Origin: Silvibacterium dinghuense
GTDB lineage: Bacteria; Acidobacteriota; Terriglobia; Terriglobales; Acidobacteriaceae
DNA: 64,000 nucleotides
Direction of reading: 5' to 3'
Assembly: GCF_004123295.1 (NCBI RefSeq)
Contig: NZ_SDMK01000002.1
Coordinates: forward strand, 310,001 to 374,000
Shown here: one piece after another, positions 21,501 through 32,079 of the stretch
Position numbering within the stretch: position 1 is the first letter of the stretch
Layout: each line of letters opens with the position of its first letter
Made by a program: the position numbers and the translations under genes
Notes under the pieces: model-generated
What the model was told of the DNA's origin: nothing
Database searches by the model: none
The model's input: only the letters and a program-made list of their open reading frames with translations

Positions 21501-21844
21501 TCGAGCTCGGCTTCCACCTGGTGGCGACCGAGGGCACGGCGAATGTGCTGCGTAAGGCAGGCCTGGTGGTGGAGAGCGTCTACAAGGTGAAGGAAGGCCG
21601 TCCGAATGTGGTCGACTTCATCAAGGGCGAGCGCATCAACCTGATCATCAACACGCCGCACGGACAGGACCCGTTCTTCGACGAGAAGGCGATCCGGCGC
21701 GCGGCGGTGCTCAACCGCATTCCCACGATCACGACCATGGCTGCTGCCCGCGCGGCTGCCGAGGGAATCGTGGCGCTGCAAGAGCATCAGACCAACGTGA
21801 ATCCGCTGCAGCATCTGCATGCAGCGCGTGTGGCGGCGAAGTAG
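18545..21844 (+). CDS. carB: Carbamoyl-phosphate synthase large subunit
   Basis: 1099 residues, close to the usual 1070-1100. Two homologous ATP-grasp halves are visible: the first starts [22 protein letters not shown] and has [17 protein letters not shown]; the second starts [21 protein letters not shown] and has [18 protein letters not shown]-terminal MGS-like regulatory domain (about 950-1080) starts at [17 protein letters not shown]. It makes carbamoyl phosphate from bicarbonate, ammonia from CarA and two ATP. The C-terminal domain suggests allosteric control by nucleotides or ornithine, as in the family. A type-A palindromic repeat follows the stop codon. Confidence 0.98.
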   Translation: MPRRNDITKILVIGSGPIVIGQSAEFDYSGTQACKALKQEGYEVVLVNSNPATIMTDPELADRTYIEPLTAEYVEEILRIESEMLKAEGRSGKFAVLPTVGGQTALNLAVDLADSGVLDKYGIELIGAKLEAIKKAEDRLLFKDAMTRIGLDMPRSALVNNVRDGSEFATKIGFPVIIRPSFTLGGSGGGIAYNREELMDTLSRGLDLSPVHECLIEESVLGWKEYELEVVRDLADNVIIICSIENFDPMGVHTGDSITVAPAQTLTDREYQAMRDAAIRVIREIGVETGGSNVQFAVHPNTGRMTVIEMNPRVSRSSALASKATGFPIAKIAAKLAVGYTLDEIPNDITKMTPACFEPTIDYVVTKIPKWQFEKFPGADENLGPQMKSVGEVLAMGRTFKESLMKALRSLETGKKIGSEELEPRRLTQKLVTPQPERLNYIRFAFRQGMSVRDVARMTSMDPWFLYQIKEITDTIAKVGEETPESVSPELLRKAKRMGVSDERIAEVWNIPTNDGVATVRELRKSLGIKPVYKLVDTCAAEFESSTPYLYSTYDEESEAEPTSKRKVIILGSGPNRIGQGIEFDYCCCHAAFALREDDYETVMVNCNPETVSTDYDTSDRLYFEPLTLEDVLAVYEHEASSGAEIGMIVQFGGQTPLNLALRLKAAGVPILGTSPESIDLAEDRKRFGKLLEDLDIPQPPGVMATSVEEALNGAERIGFPVLVRPSYVLGGRAMVIAYDADAVSRYMKEAVEYSQERPILIDHFLEDAVEVDVDALCDTKDVVIAGIMQHIEEAGIHSGDSSCVLPAVDLAPETLDTIRSYTRKLALALNVIGLVNLQFAIQRKPGQPDKVYVIEVNPRASRTVPYVSKATGIPLAKIASRLMTGRTLRELLPEQVASAKDLDTGDHFFVKSPVFPWNKFQGVDPVLGPEMRSTGEVMGVADNFGEAFAKAQLSAGLRLPLKGTVFFSVNDRDKAQLVELARQYVELGFHLVATEGTANVLRKAGLVVESVYKVKEGRPNVVDFIKGERINLIINTPHGQDPFFDEKAIRRAAVLNRIPTITTMAAARAAAEGIVALQEHQTNVNPLQHLHAARVAAK

Positions 21845-21860
21845 GGCAGTTTTGTACTAT

Positions 21861-21892
21861 CCCACGTCTCAAAATCGAGACGTGGGACACCC
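21861..21892. repeat. Palindromic repeat type A, copy 1
   Basis: CCCACGTCTC (21861-21870), loop AAAATC, GAGACGTGGG (21877-21886), then ACACCC. Lies between the convergent carB gene and the methyltransferase-like gene, where it may help end transcription. One of five such sites in the window. Confidence 0.85.
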
Positions 21893-21928
21893 ATATTCAC
21901 GTTCCGCGGATATTTATTACCGCAACAG

Positions 21929-22504
21929 TTACAAAACGAAGGGAATCAGGGCGCGCGTATGCCGGCGATAGTCGGTATATTGTGCGCCAAACTGTTGCAG
22001 CATGAACTGCTCCTCGACTTTCAGCTTGAGCCAGAAACTGATGGCAATCACGAGCACGCCGGCAAAGCTGTAGGCAAAGCCGATGGCCGTCGCTGTGCCG
22101 AGGAAGGCGATCAGCAGTCCGGTGTAGATGGGATGCCGGACGATCCGGTAAGGCCCGCGCACGATGAGCTCGTGATCCTGTTTGATCGTGACGACGCCGC
22201 TCCAGTTCCGGCCGAGAATCAAGCGCGCCCAGACACAGAAGGCGAGTCCGCCGAAGGTGAGCGCGGCTCCTGTACCGACAGAAGCGAGACTGTTGGGCAC
22301 AAGCGGCGCAGCCAGCCATCCATGGCCAAGGAAATGCCGGTAGTTCATCAAAAGCGCTACGCCGAGCAACATGATCAGGCTCTGTACCAGGCGCGAACCT
22401 CCGCTCTGCTGCTGCACGGAGCGCTTGGTGGTGAAAGCGCTGAAAAGCCAGCCCAGCAGAAATACAACCCACATCCAGGTAATGGTGCGGCCTAGCATCT
22501 CCAT
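21929..22504 (-). CDS. Isoprenylcysteine methyltransferase-like membrane protein
   Basis: 191 residues with about four to five hydrophobic segments. The C-terminal half has LIVRGPYRIVRHPIYTGLL and a later EEQFMLQQFGAQYTDYRRHT, the motif pair of the ICMT/PEMT family (GPY-x-RHPxY and the EExxL...Y-x-Y-x-x-x-x core). Bacterial members are SAM-dependent methyltransferases in the inner membrane, mostly of unknown substrate. It converges on carB and is followed upstream by an unrelated gene on the same strand about 95 bp away. Confidence 0.85.
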   Translation of the reverse strand: MEMLGRTITWMWVVFLLGWLFSAFTTKRSVQQQSGGSRLVQSLIMLLGVALLMNYRHFLGHGWLAAPLVPNSLASVGTGAALTFGGLAFCVWARLILGRNWSGVVTIKQDHELIVRGPYRIVRHPIYTGLLIAFLGTATAIGFAYSFAGVLVIAISFWLKLKVEEQFMLQQFGAQYTDYRRHTRALIPFVL

Positions 22505-22599
22505 CCTTGCAGCCTCCGCGATTTCCGCCTTCTCGCGCGAGAAGGGTCGAAGCAGGGTACGCGGGACGGGGGAAAAGAGTTCCGTGCGGAGCGGGAACT

Positions 22600-23949
22600 T
22601 CAGCTAAGCAGAATACGCAGGTCGCGCAGATTGTTCCCGGTAGGGCCGGTCACGATGGTGTCGCCGAGCGCGGTGAAGAGTGGGCAGGTGTCGAAGCGGG
22701 CGAGGCTCTCTTCCGGGCTGAAGCCATAGCTGCGGGCGCGCTCTACGGTGGTGGGATCGGCAATGGCGCCAGCGGCAGGGCTGTTGCCGTCAATGCCATC
22801 AGAGCCGGCGCTGAGGACAGCGATATTCTCTCCCGGAGCTGCGGCAAGCTGCAGGGCGGCGTCGAGGGCGAACTGCTGATTGCGCCCGCCGCAGCCGCTG
22901 GGGCCGTCGATGGCCACAGTGACTTCGCCGCTCGAAAGCAGGCAGAGACGCGGAGTCGTTTCACGCAGCTGATGAAAACGGGTGAGGAGATAGCGCGAGG
23001 CGTCGCGATAATCCCAGTCGTCGCAGGAGTTATCGATGACCACCTGATATCCGAGCGAGCGGGCATGCTCCGAGGCGGCTTCGACAAAGTCGAAATTCGA
23101 GAGCAGGGTCTCGAATTGCGCGTTTGTGAAGGCAGGATGAGATTCAGGATTCTCCGGCGCAGCAGTGCGGTCCAGAGACTCGAAGTATTCGCGCACAGAT
23201 TGTGGGAATTTTTCGAGAAGATTGTAGCGCTCGAGGACGGCAAAACACTCCGCGCGTGTGGAGTGGTCGGGCAGCGTAGGCGAGGAAGCGACCGCGCCAA
23301 GGTCCTTGAGCGGCACATCGGCCAGCAGCAGCGTGAGCTTGGGCGAGTCCGGCGCGGCCATGGCAAGGCGTCCGGCTTTCACCGCGGAGAAATGTTTGCG
23401 GACCGTGTTGATCTCCGTGATGGTGGCGCCGGAGGCGACGAGCGTCTCGTGAAAGGCAATCGCGTCGTCGAGGGAGATGCGCGGGTCGAGCGGCAATTCC
23501 ATCATGGCGGAGCCGCCGCCGCTGACCAGGAAAAGGACGAAGGTGTCCTTCTTCGCATGGCGCAGCTGCTTGAGCGCTTCGCGCGCAGCGGCGAAGGAGC
23601 CTTCCGTGGGCAACGGATGACCGCCTTCGTAATAGTGGATGCGCCAGTTGCGCTTTTTGGGAATGGATGGCGCGGAACAGACACCGCGATAGGAGATCCC
23701 CGGGGGAAGTCGTTCGAGCGTTGCTTCGAGCATCGGCAATGCGGCCTTGCCGAGAGCGATGACCAGGACGCGCTTCGCACTCTCGAGCGAGAGCGACGCG
23801 GGCGGCGTCGCCGTCATGCGATGAATCGTTCGTCCCTCGAAGCGGATATGGCGATCGAACGCCGGAGCTACATTGCAGCTCTCGAGCGCATATTGAAAGA
23901 TGGCGTGGGCGTCGGCGTGGAGCGTCTCAAGAGCACTGACTGCAATCAT
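22600..23949 (-). CDS. Glycerate 2-kinase (MOFRL family)
   Basis: 449 residues. The N-terminal DUF4147 domain holds VIALGKAALPM, SGGGSAMMELP and a long KHFSAVKAGRLA helix; the C-terminal MOFRL domain has SGEVTVAIDGPSGCGGRNQQ and SAGSDGIDGNSPAAGA, the family signature. Members phosphorylate D-glycerate to 2-phosphoglycerate, and older annotation calls them hydroxypyruvate reductases. This would feed glyoxylate or serine-derived carbon into lower glycolysis. The start overlaps the stop of the upstream alpha/beta hydrolase gene by 4 bp (ATGA), a sign of translational coupling. Confidence 0.92.
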   Translation of the reverse strand: MIAVSALETLHADAHAIFQYALESCNVAPAFDRHIRFEGRTIHRMTATPPASLSLESAKRVLVIALGKAALPMLEATLERLPPGISYRGVCSAPSIPKKRNWRIHYYEGGHPLPTEGSFAAAREALKQLRHAKKDTFVLFLVSGGGSAMMELPLDPRISLDDAIAFHETLVASGATITEINTVRKHFSAVKAGRLAMAAPDSPKLTLLLADVPLKDLGAVASSPTLPDHSTRAECFAVLERYNLLEKFPQSVREYFESLDRTAAPENPESHPAFTNAQFETLLSNFDFVEAASEHARSLGYQVVIDNSCDDWDYRDASRYLLTRFHQLRETTPRLCLLSSGEVTVAIDGPSGCGGRNQQFALDAALQLAAAPGENIAVLSAGSDGIDGNSPAAGAIADPTTVERARSYGFSPEESLARFDTCPLFTALGDTIVTGPTGNNLRDLRILLS

Positions 23950-24656
23950 GGCAATGCGGCATCCAGAAAGTGACTGCGGGTCCAGCCGATGATGGCATGC
24001 TGCACCTCATCGAGCCGGCCGACAAAAAAATGATCCGCCCCTTCGACAAGAACGAGCTCCGAAGGAGGCGCTGCGTGGGCCACGACGGATTGTATCGTAT
24101 CGACCGGACCGTACTGATCACGGGTGCCGCTGATGAAGAGCTTGGGAATGGTGCAGGTGGAGAGGAATCCAAAGTCGTAATCGCGGCCTTCGGCATGTGC
24201 CGGTGCGCCGAGAAGCACCGCTCCCTTGACGCGGGCATCGCCGCAGCAGGCACGAGAGCCGACGTAGGAGCCGAAGGAGAAGCCGGCAAAGAGAATCGGC
24301 AGCCCATAGCGCCGTTCCAGCCAGTCGAGGGCCGCGCGCGCGTCGTCCTGCTCGCCCTGGCCGTAGTCGTGTGTGCCTTCGCTCAGTCCGGTGCCGCGGA
24401 AGTTGAAGCGCAGCACGGGCAGGCCCAGACTCTGGAAGGCCTTCATCGCGTGATAGACGACCTTGTTGTGCATGGTGCCTCCGCCGAGCGGATGCGGATG
24501 ACAGAGAAGCACGGCATACGGCGCGTCAGGCACACCGGGATTGAGCAGCGCTTCGAGCCGGCCGGCGGGACCACGCAGATCGTCAATCGTGACGACGGAA
24601 AAAGAGGGCGAAGACTTCAGATCACTCACCTGGATATTGTAAAAGGCTCGCGACAT
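23946..24656 (-). CDS. Alpha/beta hydrolase (dienelactone-hydrolase-like)
   Basis: 236 residues. The fold marks are LLCHPHPLGGGTMHNKVV near the N terminus (the family lid and oxyanion region), the RFNFRGTGLSEG motif, the nucleophile elbow GFSFGS, an Asp in ISGTRDQYGP and a His in GADHFFVG. It therefore has a complete Ser-Asp-His triad. Homologues of this short type are called YuxL/YpfH-like or simply alpha/beta hydrolases; the substrate is unknown. It is co-transcribed with the glycerate kinase gene and starts 38 bp from the divergent M20 gene. The ATG at 24656 was preferred to an upstream one because the extra residues would overlap the other gene. Confidence 0.87.
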   Translation of the reverse strand: MSRAFYNIQVSDLKSSPSFSVVTIDDLRGPAGRLEALLNPGVPDAPYAVLLCHPHPLGGGTMHNKVVYHAMKAFQSLGLPVLRFNFRGTGLSEGTHDYGQGEQDDARAALDWLERRYGLPILFAGFSFGSYVGSRACCGDARVKGAVLLGAPAHAEGRDYDFGFLSTCTIPKLFISGTRDQYGPVDTIQSVVAHAAPPSELVLVEGADHFFVGRLDEVQHAIIGWTRSHFLDAALP

Positions 24657-24694
24657 ACGGCCTGAAGCGGTGCGGGTCTTGTATTCTGACAGCG

Positions 24695-25753
24695 ATGACG
24701 AGCATACGCACAACGAACCTTCCGGCGCTGGACGCCATCGCGCTGACCCGGCAACTGATCGATATCGAGTCGACGACCTTCAACGAAGGCGCGGTGGGCG
24801 CATTCCTCGTAACATTCCTCGAAGAGCGCGGTTTTACTGTCGAGAAGATGGACGTGGCTCCGGGACCGCAGACGAAGCCAGGGACGGAACGCTTCAACGT
24901 CTATGCGGGATACGAAGGCGAAACGCCGGACGTGGTGCTCTCCACGCACATGGATACGGTGCCGCCGTATATCAGCTCCAGCGAGGACGCGGAGTATATC
25001 TACGGACGCGGCGCGTGCGATGCGAAGGGCATTATCGCTGCGCAGGTGGCTGCCGCCGAACGTCTGTATGCGGATGGCGTGCGCGTGGGATTGCTTTTCG
25101 TGGTGGGCGAAGAGCGTGACTCGGCCGGCGCAAAGGTCGCCAACGAGCATGCGAAGGGCAGCCGGTTTCTCATTAACGGCGAGCCTACGGATAACCGTAT
25201 CGCGCTGGCGTCCAAGGGCGCGCTGCGCGCAGAGATTTCGGCCAGCGGAAAGATGGCGCACTCGGCGTATCCGGAGCTGGGGGACAGCGCGGTACACAAG
25301 CTGGTACAGGCGCTGGAGCGCTTGCTCCGCGTGGAGTTGCCGGTCACCGAAGATGTGGGACCGAGCACGCTGAATATCGGCGTGATCGACGGAGGCCGCG
25401 CCCCGAATGTGATCGCGGACAAGGCCGATGCGCAGGTGCTGATTCGCCTGGTCGGGCCTTCGGAGTCGACGCGGCGCGCGGTAGAGCAGGCGGTCGAAGG
25501 GCTGGCGAAGGTGGAGTTCACGCTGGAGATTCCTTTTCAGCGGTTGAAGAGCCTCGAAGGCGTGCCGACGATGGTCGCGGCCTTTACCACCGACGTGCCG
25601 TGGCTCGGCAACTGGGGCGAGCCGGTGCTGCTGGGACCGGGTTCGATCCACGTGGCGCATACGCCGCATGAAAAGCTGAGCAAGCGCGAACTGGCCGAGG
25701 CGATCGAGCTATACGTCGAGGTCGCGAAGCGGCTGGTGGCGAGCGGAATCTAA
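24695..25753 (+). CDS. M20-family deacylase (ArgE/DapE-like)
   Basis: 352 residues. Zinc motifs are visible: LSTHMDTVPPY (His and catalytic Asp), GRGACDAKG (bridging Asp), VVGEERDSAG (Glu pair) and VAHTPHEKLS (C-terminal His). The lid domain has GKMAHSAYPELGDSAVHKL. Relatives remove an acyl group from amino acids in arginine or lysine synthesis, or hydrolyse peptides. It is shorter than ArgE and resembles the LysK-like subgroup. No amino-acid biosynthesis genes adjoin, so the substrate is uncertain. It diverges from the hydrolase/kinase unit. Confidence 0.88.
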   Translation: MTSIRTTNLPALDAIALTRQLIDIESTTFNEGAVGAFLVTFLEERGFTVEKMDVAPGPQTKPGTERFNVYAGYEGETPDVVLSTHMDTVPPYISSSEDAEYIYGRGACDAKGIIAAQVAAAERLYADGVRVGLLFVVGEERDSAGAKVANEHAKGSRFLINGEPTDNRIALASKGALRAEISASGKMAHSAYPELGDSAVHKLVQALERLLRVELPVTEDVGPSTLNIGVIDGGRAPNVIADKADAQVLIRLVGPSESTRRAVEQAVEGLAKVEFTLEIPFQRLKSLEGVPTMVAAFTTDVPWLGNWGEPVLLGPGSIHVAHTPHEKLSKRELAEAIELYVEVAKRLVASGI

Positions 25754-25828
25754 CCCGACTTCTGAATTGCCATGTCCCCACCCCGGCAAAGCCGGCTTGA
25801 GTAGGCCGTCGTCGGCGGTGGATGTTCT

Positions 25829-25860
25829 CCCACGTCTCAAACGCGAGACGTGGGGCACCC
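25829..25860. repeat. Palindromic repeat type A, copy 2
   Basis: CCCACGTCTC (25829-25838), loop AAACGC, GAGACGTGGG (25845-25854), then GCACCC. It lies between two genes on the plus strand, just before the thioredoxin-domain gene. Confidence 0.85.
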
Positions 25861-25906
25861 GGGTTCTTCTCTCCCACCCTGGCTGCAGGCTTGTACACTC
25901 GAGGGG

Positions 25907-28015
25907 ATGGCACACTCGCAGAACGCTCTCTCGAAGGCGCGCTCGTCCTACCTGCGCTCGGCTCAGCATCAACCGATTGAATGGCATGAGTGGGGCGAGG
26001 CGGCTTTCGCCCGCGCGAAAGAGCTCGACCGTCCTGTGCTGCTCGACATTGGCGCGGTGTGGTGCCACTGGTGCCACGTGATGGATCGCGAGAGCTATGA
26101 AGATGCGACGCTGGCCGCGATTGTGAACGAGCATTTTGTTGCCATCAAGGTCGATCGCGATGAGCGTCCCGATGTGGACAGCCGCTACCAGGCGGCGGTG
26201 CAGGCCATCAGCGGACAGGGTGGCTGGCCGCTGACGGCATTTCTCACACCGGATGGCCTGCCTTTTTATGGCGGCACGTATTTTCCACGCGAGGATCGCT
26301 ACGGCCGGCCGGGGTTTGACCGCGTACTGCTGACCATGGCGAATGCGTGGAAGACCAAGCGCGAGGATGCGCTCGATTCGGCCAACAGCGTGATCTCGGC
26401 CATTGAGCATGGTGAGAGCTTTGCCGGACGTTCGGGATCGCTTTCGCTGGAGATTGTCGGCAAGCTGGTGGAGAGCGCGGTGAAGCAGTTCGATCCGCGC
26501 TATGGCGGCTTTGGTACGCAGCCCAAGTTTCCGCATCCCTCGGCGCTCGATCTGTTGATCGACGTGGGCGCACGTACCGGACATGAGGGCGCGCTGCAGG
26601 CGGCGACGGTCACGCTCAAGAAGATGGCGCAGGGCGGTGTTTACGATCAGCTGGCGGGCGGCTTCCATCGCTACTCGGTCGATGAACGCTGGGTGGTGCC
26701 GCACTTCGAGAAGATGCTCTACGACAATGCGGGACTGCTCGGGAACTATGCGCATGCGTTCCAGACTTTTGTCGATCCCGAGTATGCGCGGGTGGCGCAG
26801 GATATCCTGCGCTGGCTGGATACGACGATGACCGACCGCGAGCGCGGCGGCTTCTATGCCTCGCAGGATGCGGACATCAACCTCGATGACGACGGCGATT
26901 ACTTCACCTGGACACGCGACGAAGCCGCGGCGGTGCTGGCGCCCGAAGAGCTGGAGATCGCCGGCGTGTACTTCGACATCGGCGAGATGGGCGACATGCA
27001 TCACAATCCGCGCAAGAATGTGTTGCATCGTACACAGACGCTGAGCGAGGTGGCGAAGGCAGCAGGGAAGAGCGAGGGCGAAGCTGCTCTCCTGCTGGAT
27101 GCGGCGCAGAAGAAATTGATGGCTGCGCGGCGCGAGCGGCCGGAGCCGTTTATCGACCGGACGATCTATACCTCGTGGAATGCGATGGCGATCTCGGCGT
27201 ATCTGCAGACCGCGCGGGTGCTGGAGCGGAAGGACACCGCAGCATTCGCATTGAAGAGCCTGGACCGCATTCTGAACGAGGCATGGAATGCGGAGCAGGG
27301 ACTGAGCCACGTGGTGGCTTATCCGGAAGGGGACGCGCGATTTGTTCCGGGAGTGCTGGACGATTACGCCTTCTTCGGACTTGCTTTGGTGGATGCGTGG
27401 GAGTCGACCGGAGAGCGGCGCTGGTATGACGCGGCGATGCAGATTGCCGAGGCTACCGTGACACGCTTCTACGATGCCACGGGCGGCGGATTTTTCGATC
27501 GCGAGATCGATGGCGCCGATACGATCGGCGCATTGGCTGCCCGGCGCAAGCCTCTGCAGGATACACCGACTCCGGCAGGGAATCCTGCGGCGGCCGCTCT
27601 GCTCTTGCGGGTCGAAGCATTGAGCGGGCGTACGGATTTCCGGGAGAAAGCTGAAGATACACTCGAGGCTTTTGGCGGTATCGTCGAGCACTTCGGGCTT
27701 TACGCGGCTACTTACGGTCTTGCGCTGGAGTTGCTCATGCTGCCGCCGGTGCAGGTGGTGGTGATCGGCGACGGCGTGGAGGCGCGATCCCTGACGGCCG
27801 CGGCTCGCGCGCGTTATGCCGTCCATAAGCAGGTGCTGCATCTGCGGCGTGAGCAGGTCACGGCGGAGAATCTGCCGCCTGTGCTGGCGGAAACACTTCC
27901 GCAACTGCCATGGTTACAAAATGAGGGGGCGTTTGCGGTCGTCTGCCGCGGCGCAAGCTGCATGCCGCCGACACGTGACGCTGAAAAGCTTCTGCGGCAG
28001 ATGGCCGGTGAGTAG
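25907..28015 (+). CDS. Thioredoxin-domain protein, YyaL/SPATA20 family
   Basis: 702 residues, normal for the family. The N-terminal thioredoxin-like domain (DUF255, about residues 1-165) has GAVWCHWCHVMDRESYED, carrying the CxxC-like active site, and VKVDRDERPDVD; the rest is an (alpha/alpha)6 toroid of the glycosidase or N-acylglucosamine-epimerase type, with FGTQPKFPHPSAL and HRYSVDERWVVPHFEKMLYDNA. The biochemical role of the family is not established. The ATG at 25907 is preceded immediately by GAGGGG; the frame upstream encodes only repeat-derived residues. It is followed 32 bp later by the GT-C-like gene. Confidence 0.93.
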   Translation: MAHSQNALSKARSSYLRSAQHQPIEWHEWGEAAFARAKELDRPVLLDIGAVWCHWCHVMDRESYEDATLAAIVNEHFVAIKVDRDERPDVDSRYQAAVQAISGQGGWPLTAFLTPDGLPFYGGTYFPREDRYGRPGFDRVLLTMANAWKTKREDALDSANSVISAIEHGESFAGRSGSLSLEIVGKLVESAVKQFDPRYGGFGTQPKFPHPSALDLLIDVGARTGHEGALQAATVTLKKMAQGGVYDQLAGGFHRYSVDERWVVPHFEKMLYDNAGLLGNYAHAFQTFVDPEYARVAQDILRWLDTTMTDRERGGFYASQDADINLDDDGDYFTWTRDEAAAVLAPEELEIAGVYFDIGEMGDMHHNPRKNVLHRTQTLSEVAKAAGKSEGEAALLLDAAQKKLMAARRERPEPFIDRTIYTSWNAMAISAYLQTARVLERKDTAAFALKSLDRILNEAWNAEQGLSHVVAYPEGDARFVPGVLDDYAFFGLALVDAWESTGERRWYDAAMQIAEATVTRFYDATGGGFFDREIDGADTIGALAARRKPLQDTPTPAGNPAAAALLLRVEALSGRTDFREKAEDTLEAFGGIVEHFGLYAATYGLALELLMLPPVQVVVIGDGVEARSLTAAARARYAVHKQVLHLRREQVTAENLPPVLAETLPQLPWLQNEGAFAVVCRGASCMPPTRDAEKLLRQMAGE

Positions 28016-28047
28016 TCAGGCCGTAACCATGTCTTGAAGGACAGGGG

Positions 28048-29373
28048 ATGACAGGGATTCAGACATTGGCAGCCCGAGGGCTGCTGGGACTTGCAGGCGC
28101 GCTGGCGACTCCGCTTGTCGCCCGGATGGCTCGCCGCGATGCAGGCGCGGGAGAGCGCTGGGACCGGGTATTTCTTGCCGTGTTCGCTCTCAGCCGCCTG
28201 TTGCTGTACGGCCTTGTTTTCGGCCTGCTGCATCTTGCGCCGCGCGGCGATATCCCCGCTTTTTACTATCCGCAGGCGTTGCATGTGCTCGCCGGACAGC
28301 GGCCTTATCGTGATTTCATCAGCAGCTATGCGCCGTTGCACAGCTATCTCGATGCAGCAGCGGTTTTGCTCTGGCATTCTCCGCTTGCGATCATCCTGCT
28401 CGCTGTGCTGGCAGAGATTGCGATGATGGCGACGTGGAGTGCGGTGACGAGAGGCTTCATCCCGGGACATTCGGGGCGGACTGCGCGATGGCTCTACCTG
28501 GTAAGCCCGCTCAGCGTGATGTTTGTCACCGTCGATGGCCAGAACAATGTCCTGATCGGTCTGCTGCTGGCTCTTGCGGTGCTGCTGGCGTTGCGCGAGC
28601 GCCGCGCACTGTCGGGCATCAGTTATGCTCTTTCGGCCTGCGTGGTGAAATTCCTCTCGCTGATCTATCTGCCGGTTTTTGTGCTCACCATGCGCCGCTG
28701 GAGCGCATGGCTTGCCGGCACGCTGCTGACGCTCGCCGTCGTGTATGGATCGTTCGCAGCGATGCACCTGCCGATTCAGCAGCCGCTTACCGCTGAAGGC
28801 GACCACCGCGGAGCGGGATGTCTGCCGTATGTGATCGAGGTCCTGGCGGGCAGGCAACTGAGCGGACACCTGTGGGATGGCCTCCTGGTGCTGGCACTTC
28901 TGCTCATCCTCGGACTGATTCTGATTGTTTCCCGCAGTCACGAGGCGCAGCGTATCGCAATGGAGAAATGGCGCGGGGTGCAGCTCTACCTGCTGCTGCA
29001 TGGCATGACTGCCATGACAATTGCCGTTCTTCTGCTCTCGAAAAAGTCCTGGCCGACATACGTGCTGATGGCGCTTTTTCCGCTGTGTGTCCTGGTCGCG
29101 CAGTCGCGGCCGCTTACGATCTGGCTCTTCGGGCTGTTTCAATGCGTGGCCGTGGTGGAACACAGCTTTTGGGCCTCGATCCTGAGCCAGCCGGATTCGG
29201 TGCAGATGCGGACGCTGCTCAGCGCGGGCAATCATGCGGCGTTTGTGCAGATGGGGCTCGAGATTCTGCTCCTGGCCGGGTATGTGCTGTTTTTAGGGAT
29301 AGCAGTCCGCGGCATTCGCAGGAGTGCGTTAAGTCGTATCCCCATATCGCCATGGGATGAGCCTGCGGGGTAG
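28048..29373 (+). CDS. GT-C-like glycosyltransferase (GT87-like), polytopic
   Basis: 441 residues with roughly ten hydrophobic helices. An acidic-containing loop after the first helix (GDIPAFYYPQALHVLAGQRPYRDFISSYAP) resembles the first extracytoplasmic loop of GT-C glycosyltransferases such as the DUF2029/mannosyltransferase group, where an Asp acts in catalysis. The rest of the protein has no soluble domain. It probably uses a polyprenyl-phosphate sugar at the outer face of the inner membrane, but this is inference. It follows the thioredoxin-domain gene closely on the same strand and converges on groEL. Confidence 0.72.
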   Translation: MTGIQTLAARGLLGLAGALATPLVARMARRDAGAGERWDRVFLAVFALSRLLLYGLVFGLLHLAPRGDIPAFYYPQALHVLAGQRPYRDFISSYAPLHSYLDAAAVLLWHSPLAIILLAVLAEIAMMATWSAVTRGFIPGHSGRTARWLYLVSPLSVMFVTVDGQNNVLIGLLLALAVLLALRERRALSGISYALSACVVKFLSLIYLPVFVLTMRRWSAWLAGTLLTLAVVYGSFAAMHLPIQQPLTAEGDHRGAGCLPYVIEVLAGRQLSGHLWDGLLVLALLLILGLILIVSRSHEAQRIAMEKWRGVQLYLLLHGMTAMTIAVLLLSKKSWPTYVLMALFPLCVLVAQSRPLTIWLFGLFQCVAVVEHSFWASILSQPDSVQMRTLLSAGNHAAFVQMGLEILLLAGYVLFLGIAVRGIRRSALSRIPISPWDEPAG

Positions 29374-29389
29374 CGAAGTGGTAGGGATG

Positions 29390-29447
29390 ACGACTCTAAA
29401 ACATTTGTTCGTGCCTCCCACCCAAGCAGAGCTTGGATGGGGCACCC
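29390..29447. repeat. Palindromic repeat type B copy with type D fragment
   Basis: Type B palindrome at 29417-29447: CCCACCCAAGC, AGA, GCTTGGATGGG, GCACCC (one mismatched pair). It is preceded by ATGACGACTCTAAAACAT (29387-29404), which resembles the type D repeat at 40957-40974. Confidence 0.75.
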
Positions 29448-29475
29448 AACCGCAGTTTTCCTTGATATGTGCAGC

Positions 29476-29513
29476 AAAAGCAGAAGCCCCGCCGGAACGG
29501 GGCTTCTGCTTTT
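29476..29513. terminator. Bidirectional terminator after groEL
   Basis: A perfect 16-bp stem, 29476-29491 with 29498-29513, includes A4 and T4 at its ends and a CCGGAA loop. It separates the GT-C-like gene from groEL. Confidence 0.85.
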
Positions 29514-29532
29514 GTGCCTGGACGGGTTAGTC

Positions 29533-31209
<1,677 letters not shown>

Positions 31210-31236
31210 TCAGATCTTTGGTTGAGCGGTCATCGC

Positions 31237-31268
31237 ACCCACATCTCAAAATCGAGATGTGGGGCACC
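31237..31268. repeat. Palindromic repeat type A, copy 3 (groES-groEL gap)
   Basis: CCCACATCTC (31237-31246), loop AAAATC, GAGATGTGGG (31253-31262), then GCACCC. Compared with the other copies, one C:G pair is replaced by T:A on both arms, so base pairing is retained. Confidence 0.85.
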
Positions 31269-31328
31269 CGGCTCTTACCGGTTATGAAAGCTTGTGCGCC
31301 GAAGGCGCGAGTCGCTGGACGCGCAGTC

Positions 31329-31640
31329 CTACTTCTTGAGGATGCCGAGGACTTCTTCCTCGCGCATGATCAGGAACTCTTCGCCGTCGATCTTGATCTC
31401 GGTGCCCGAGTACTTGCCGAAGAGGATGCGGTCGCCGGCCTTGACGTCGAGCGGGAAGGTCTTGCCTTCGTCGTTGGACTTGCCCTTGCCGACGGAGATG
31501 ACTTCGCCTTCCTGCGGCTTTTCCTTGGCGCTGTCGGGGATGATGATGCCACCGCGGATGGTCTCACCCTCTTCGACACGACGGACGAGGATGCGATCAT
31601 GCAGCGGAGTGAAGGTGGTCGCTACAGTTGCAGTTGCCAT
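31329..31640 (-). CDS. groES: Co-chaperonin GroES
   Basis: 103 residues. [32 protein letters not shown], the mobile loop region and [32 protein letters not shown] are typical of the 10 kDa cap of GroEL. The start ATG 31640 gives a short polar leader (MATATVATT) before the conserved part. It is the first gene of the groESL pair, and the promoter and CIRCE site lie about 100 bp upstream. Confidence 0.99.
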   Translation of the reverse strand: MATATVATTFTPLHDRILVRRVEEGETIRGGIIIPDSAKEKPQEGEVISVGKGKSNDEGKTFPLDVKAGDRILFGKYSGTEIKIDGEEFLIMREEEVLGILKK

Positions 31641-31740
31641 TGCTATGCTTCTCCTTCGCGCGGGAATATCCCGCGAAATGCTGTGCTGAGTTCTGGACTG
31701 GACAGGAAAAACGTCCGACGGTCACCCCGGCATCCGGGAT

Positions 31741-31795
31741 TTAGCACTTAGCACCGTCGACTGCTAACGTAGCTGGATTTTACGCGGGTTGTCAA
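31741..31795 (-). promoter_or_regulatory. groESL promoter with CIRCE operator
   Basis: On the minus strand, TTGACA (31790-31795) and TACGTT (31766-31771) are 18 bp apart. Directly downstream lies a CIRCE-like inverted repeat: arms 31741-31749 and 31759-31767 with exactly 9 bp between them, each arm one base off the TTAGCACTC/GAGTGCTAA consensus. HrcA binds this element and represses groESL until heat stress. Confidence 0.88.
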
Positions 31796-31799
31796 GCCA

Positions 31800-32079
31800 T
31801 AGAGCGAGAAATACAGATAAAATCTGCGTGAATTACGCTCAAGGGTAATGCGGGTAGCCACCTGTTCCGGGAAGCAAGGGAAAAGCGGTGGTCAACATGG
31901 AGTTTGAATCGCGTGTATAGGATTGATTTTGCACCGCTTCTTTGCCCTTTCAGCGGCGCCTTTGAGGAGCCGGCCAGTAGACGGACAGCCGGTTGACCGA
32001 AGCGGGGACATCCATCGAATGGATGACGCGGGATTCGTCATCTGTGCGTAATATGGGCGAATTCCTGGAGATACCCACT
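31800..32079. other. Intergenic region between groES promoter and MFS gene
   Basis: About 280 bp with no convincing gene. Reading frames here are short and lack good ribosome-binding sites. It must hold the promoter of the MFS gene, but no clear box pair was recognised. Confidence 0.4.

Noticed and set aside
20528-21820. 430-codon minus-strand frame opposite carB
   Set aside because: Antisense shadow in GC-rich sequence; carB is intact and normal in length.
25709-27904. 731-codon minus-strand frame opposite the thioredoxin-domain gene
   Set aside because: Shadow of a conserved gene; His/Arg-rich product with no domain.
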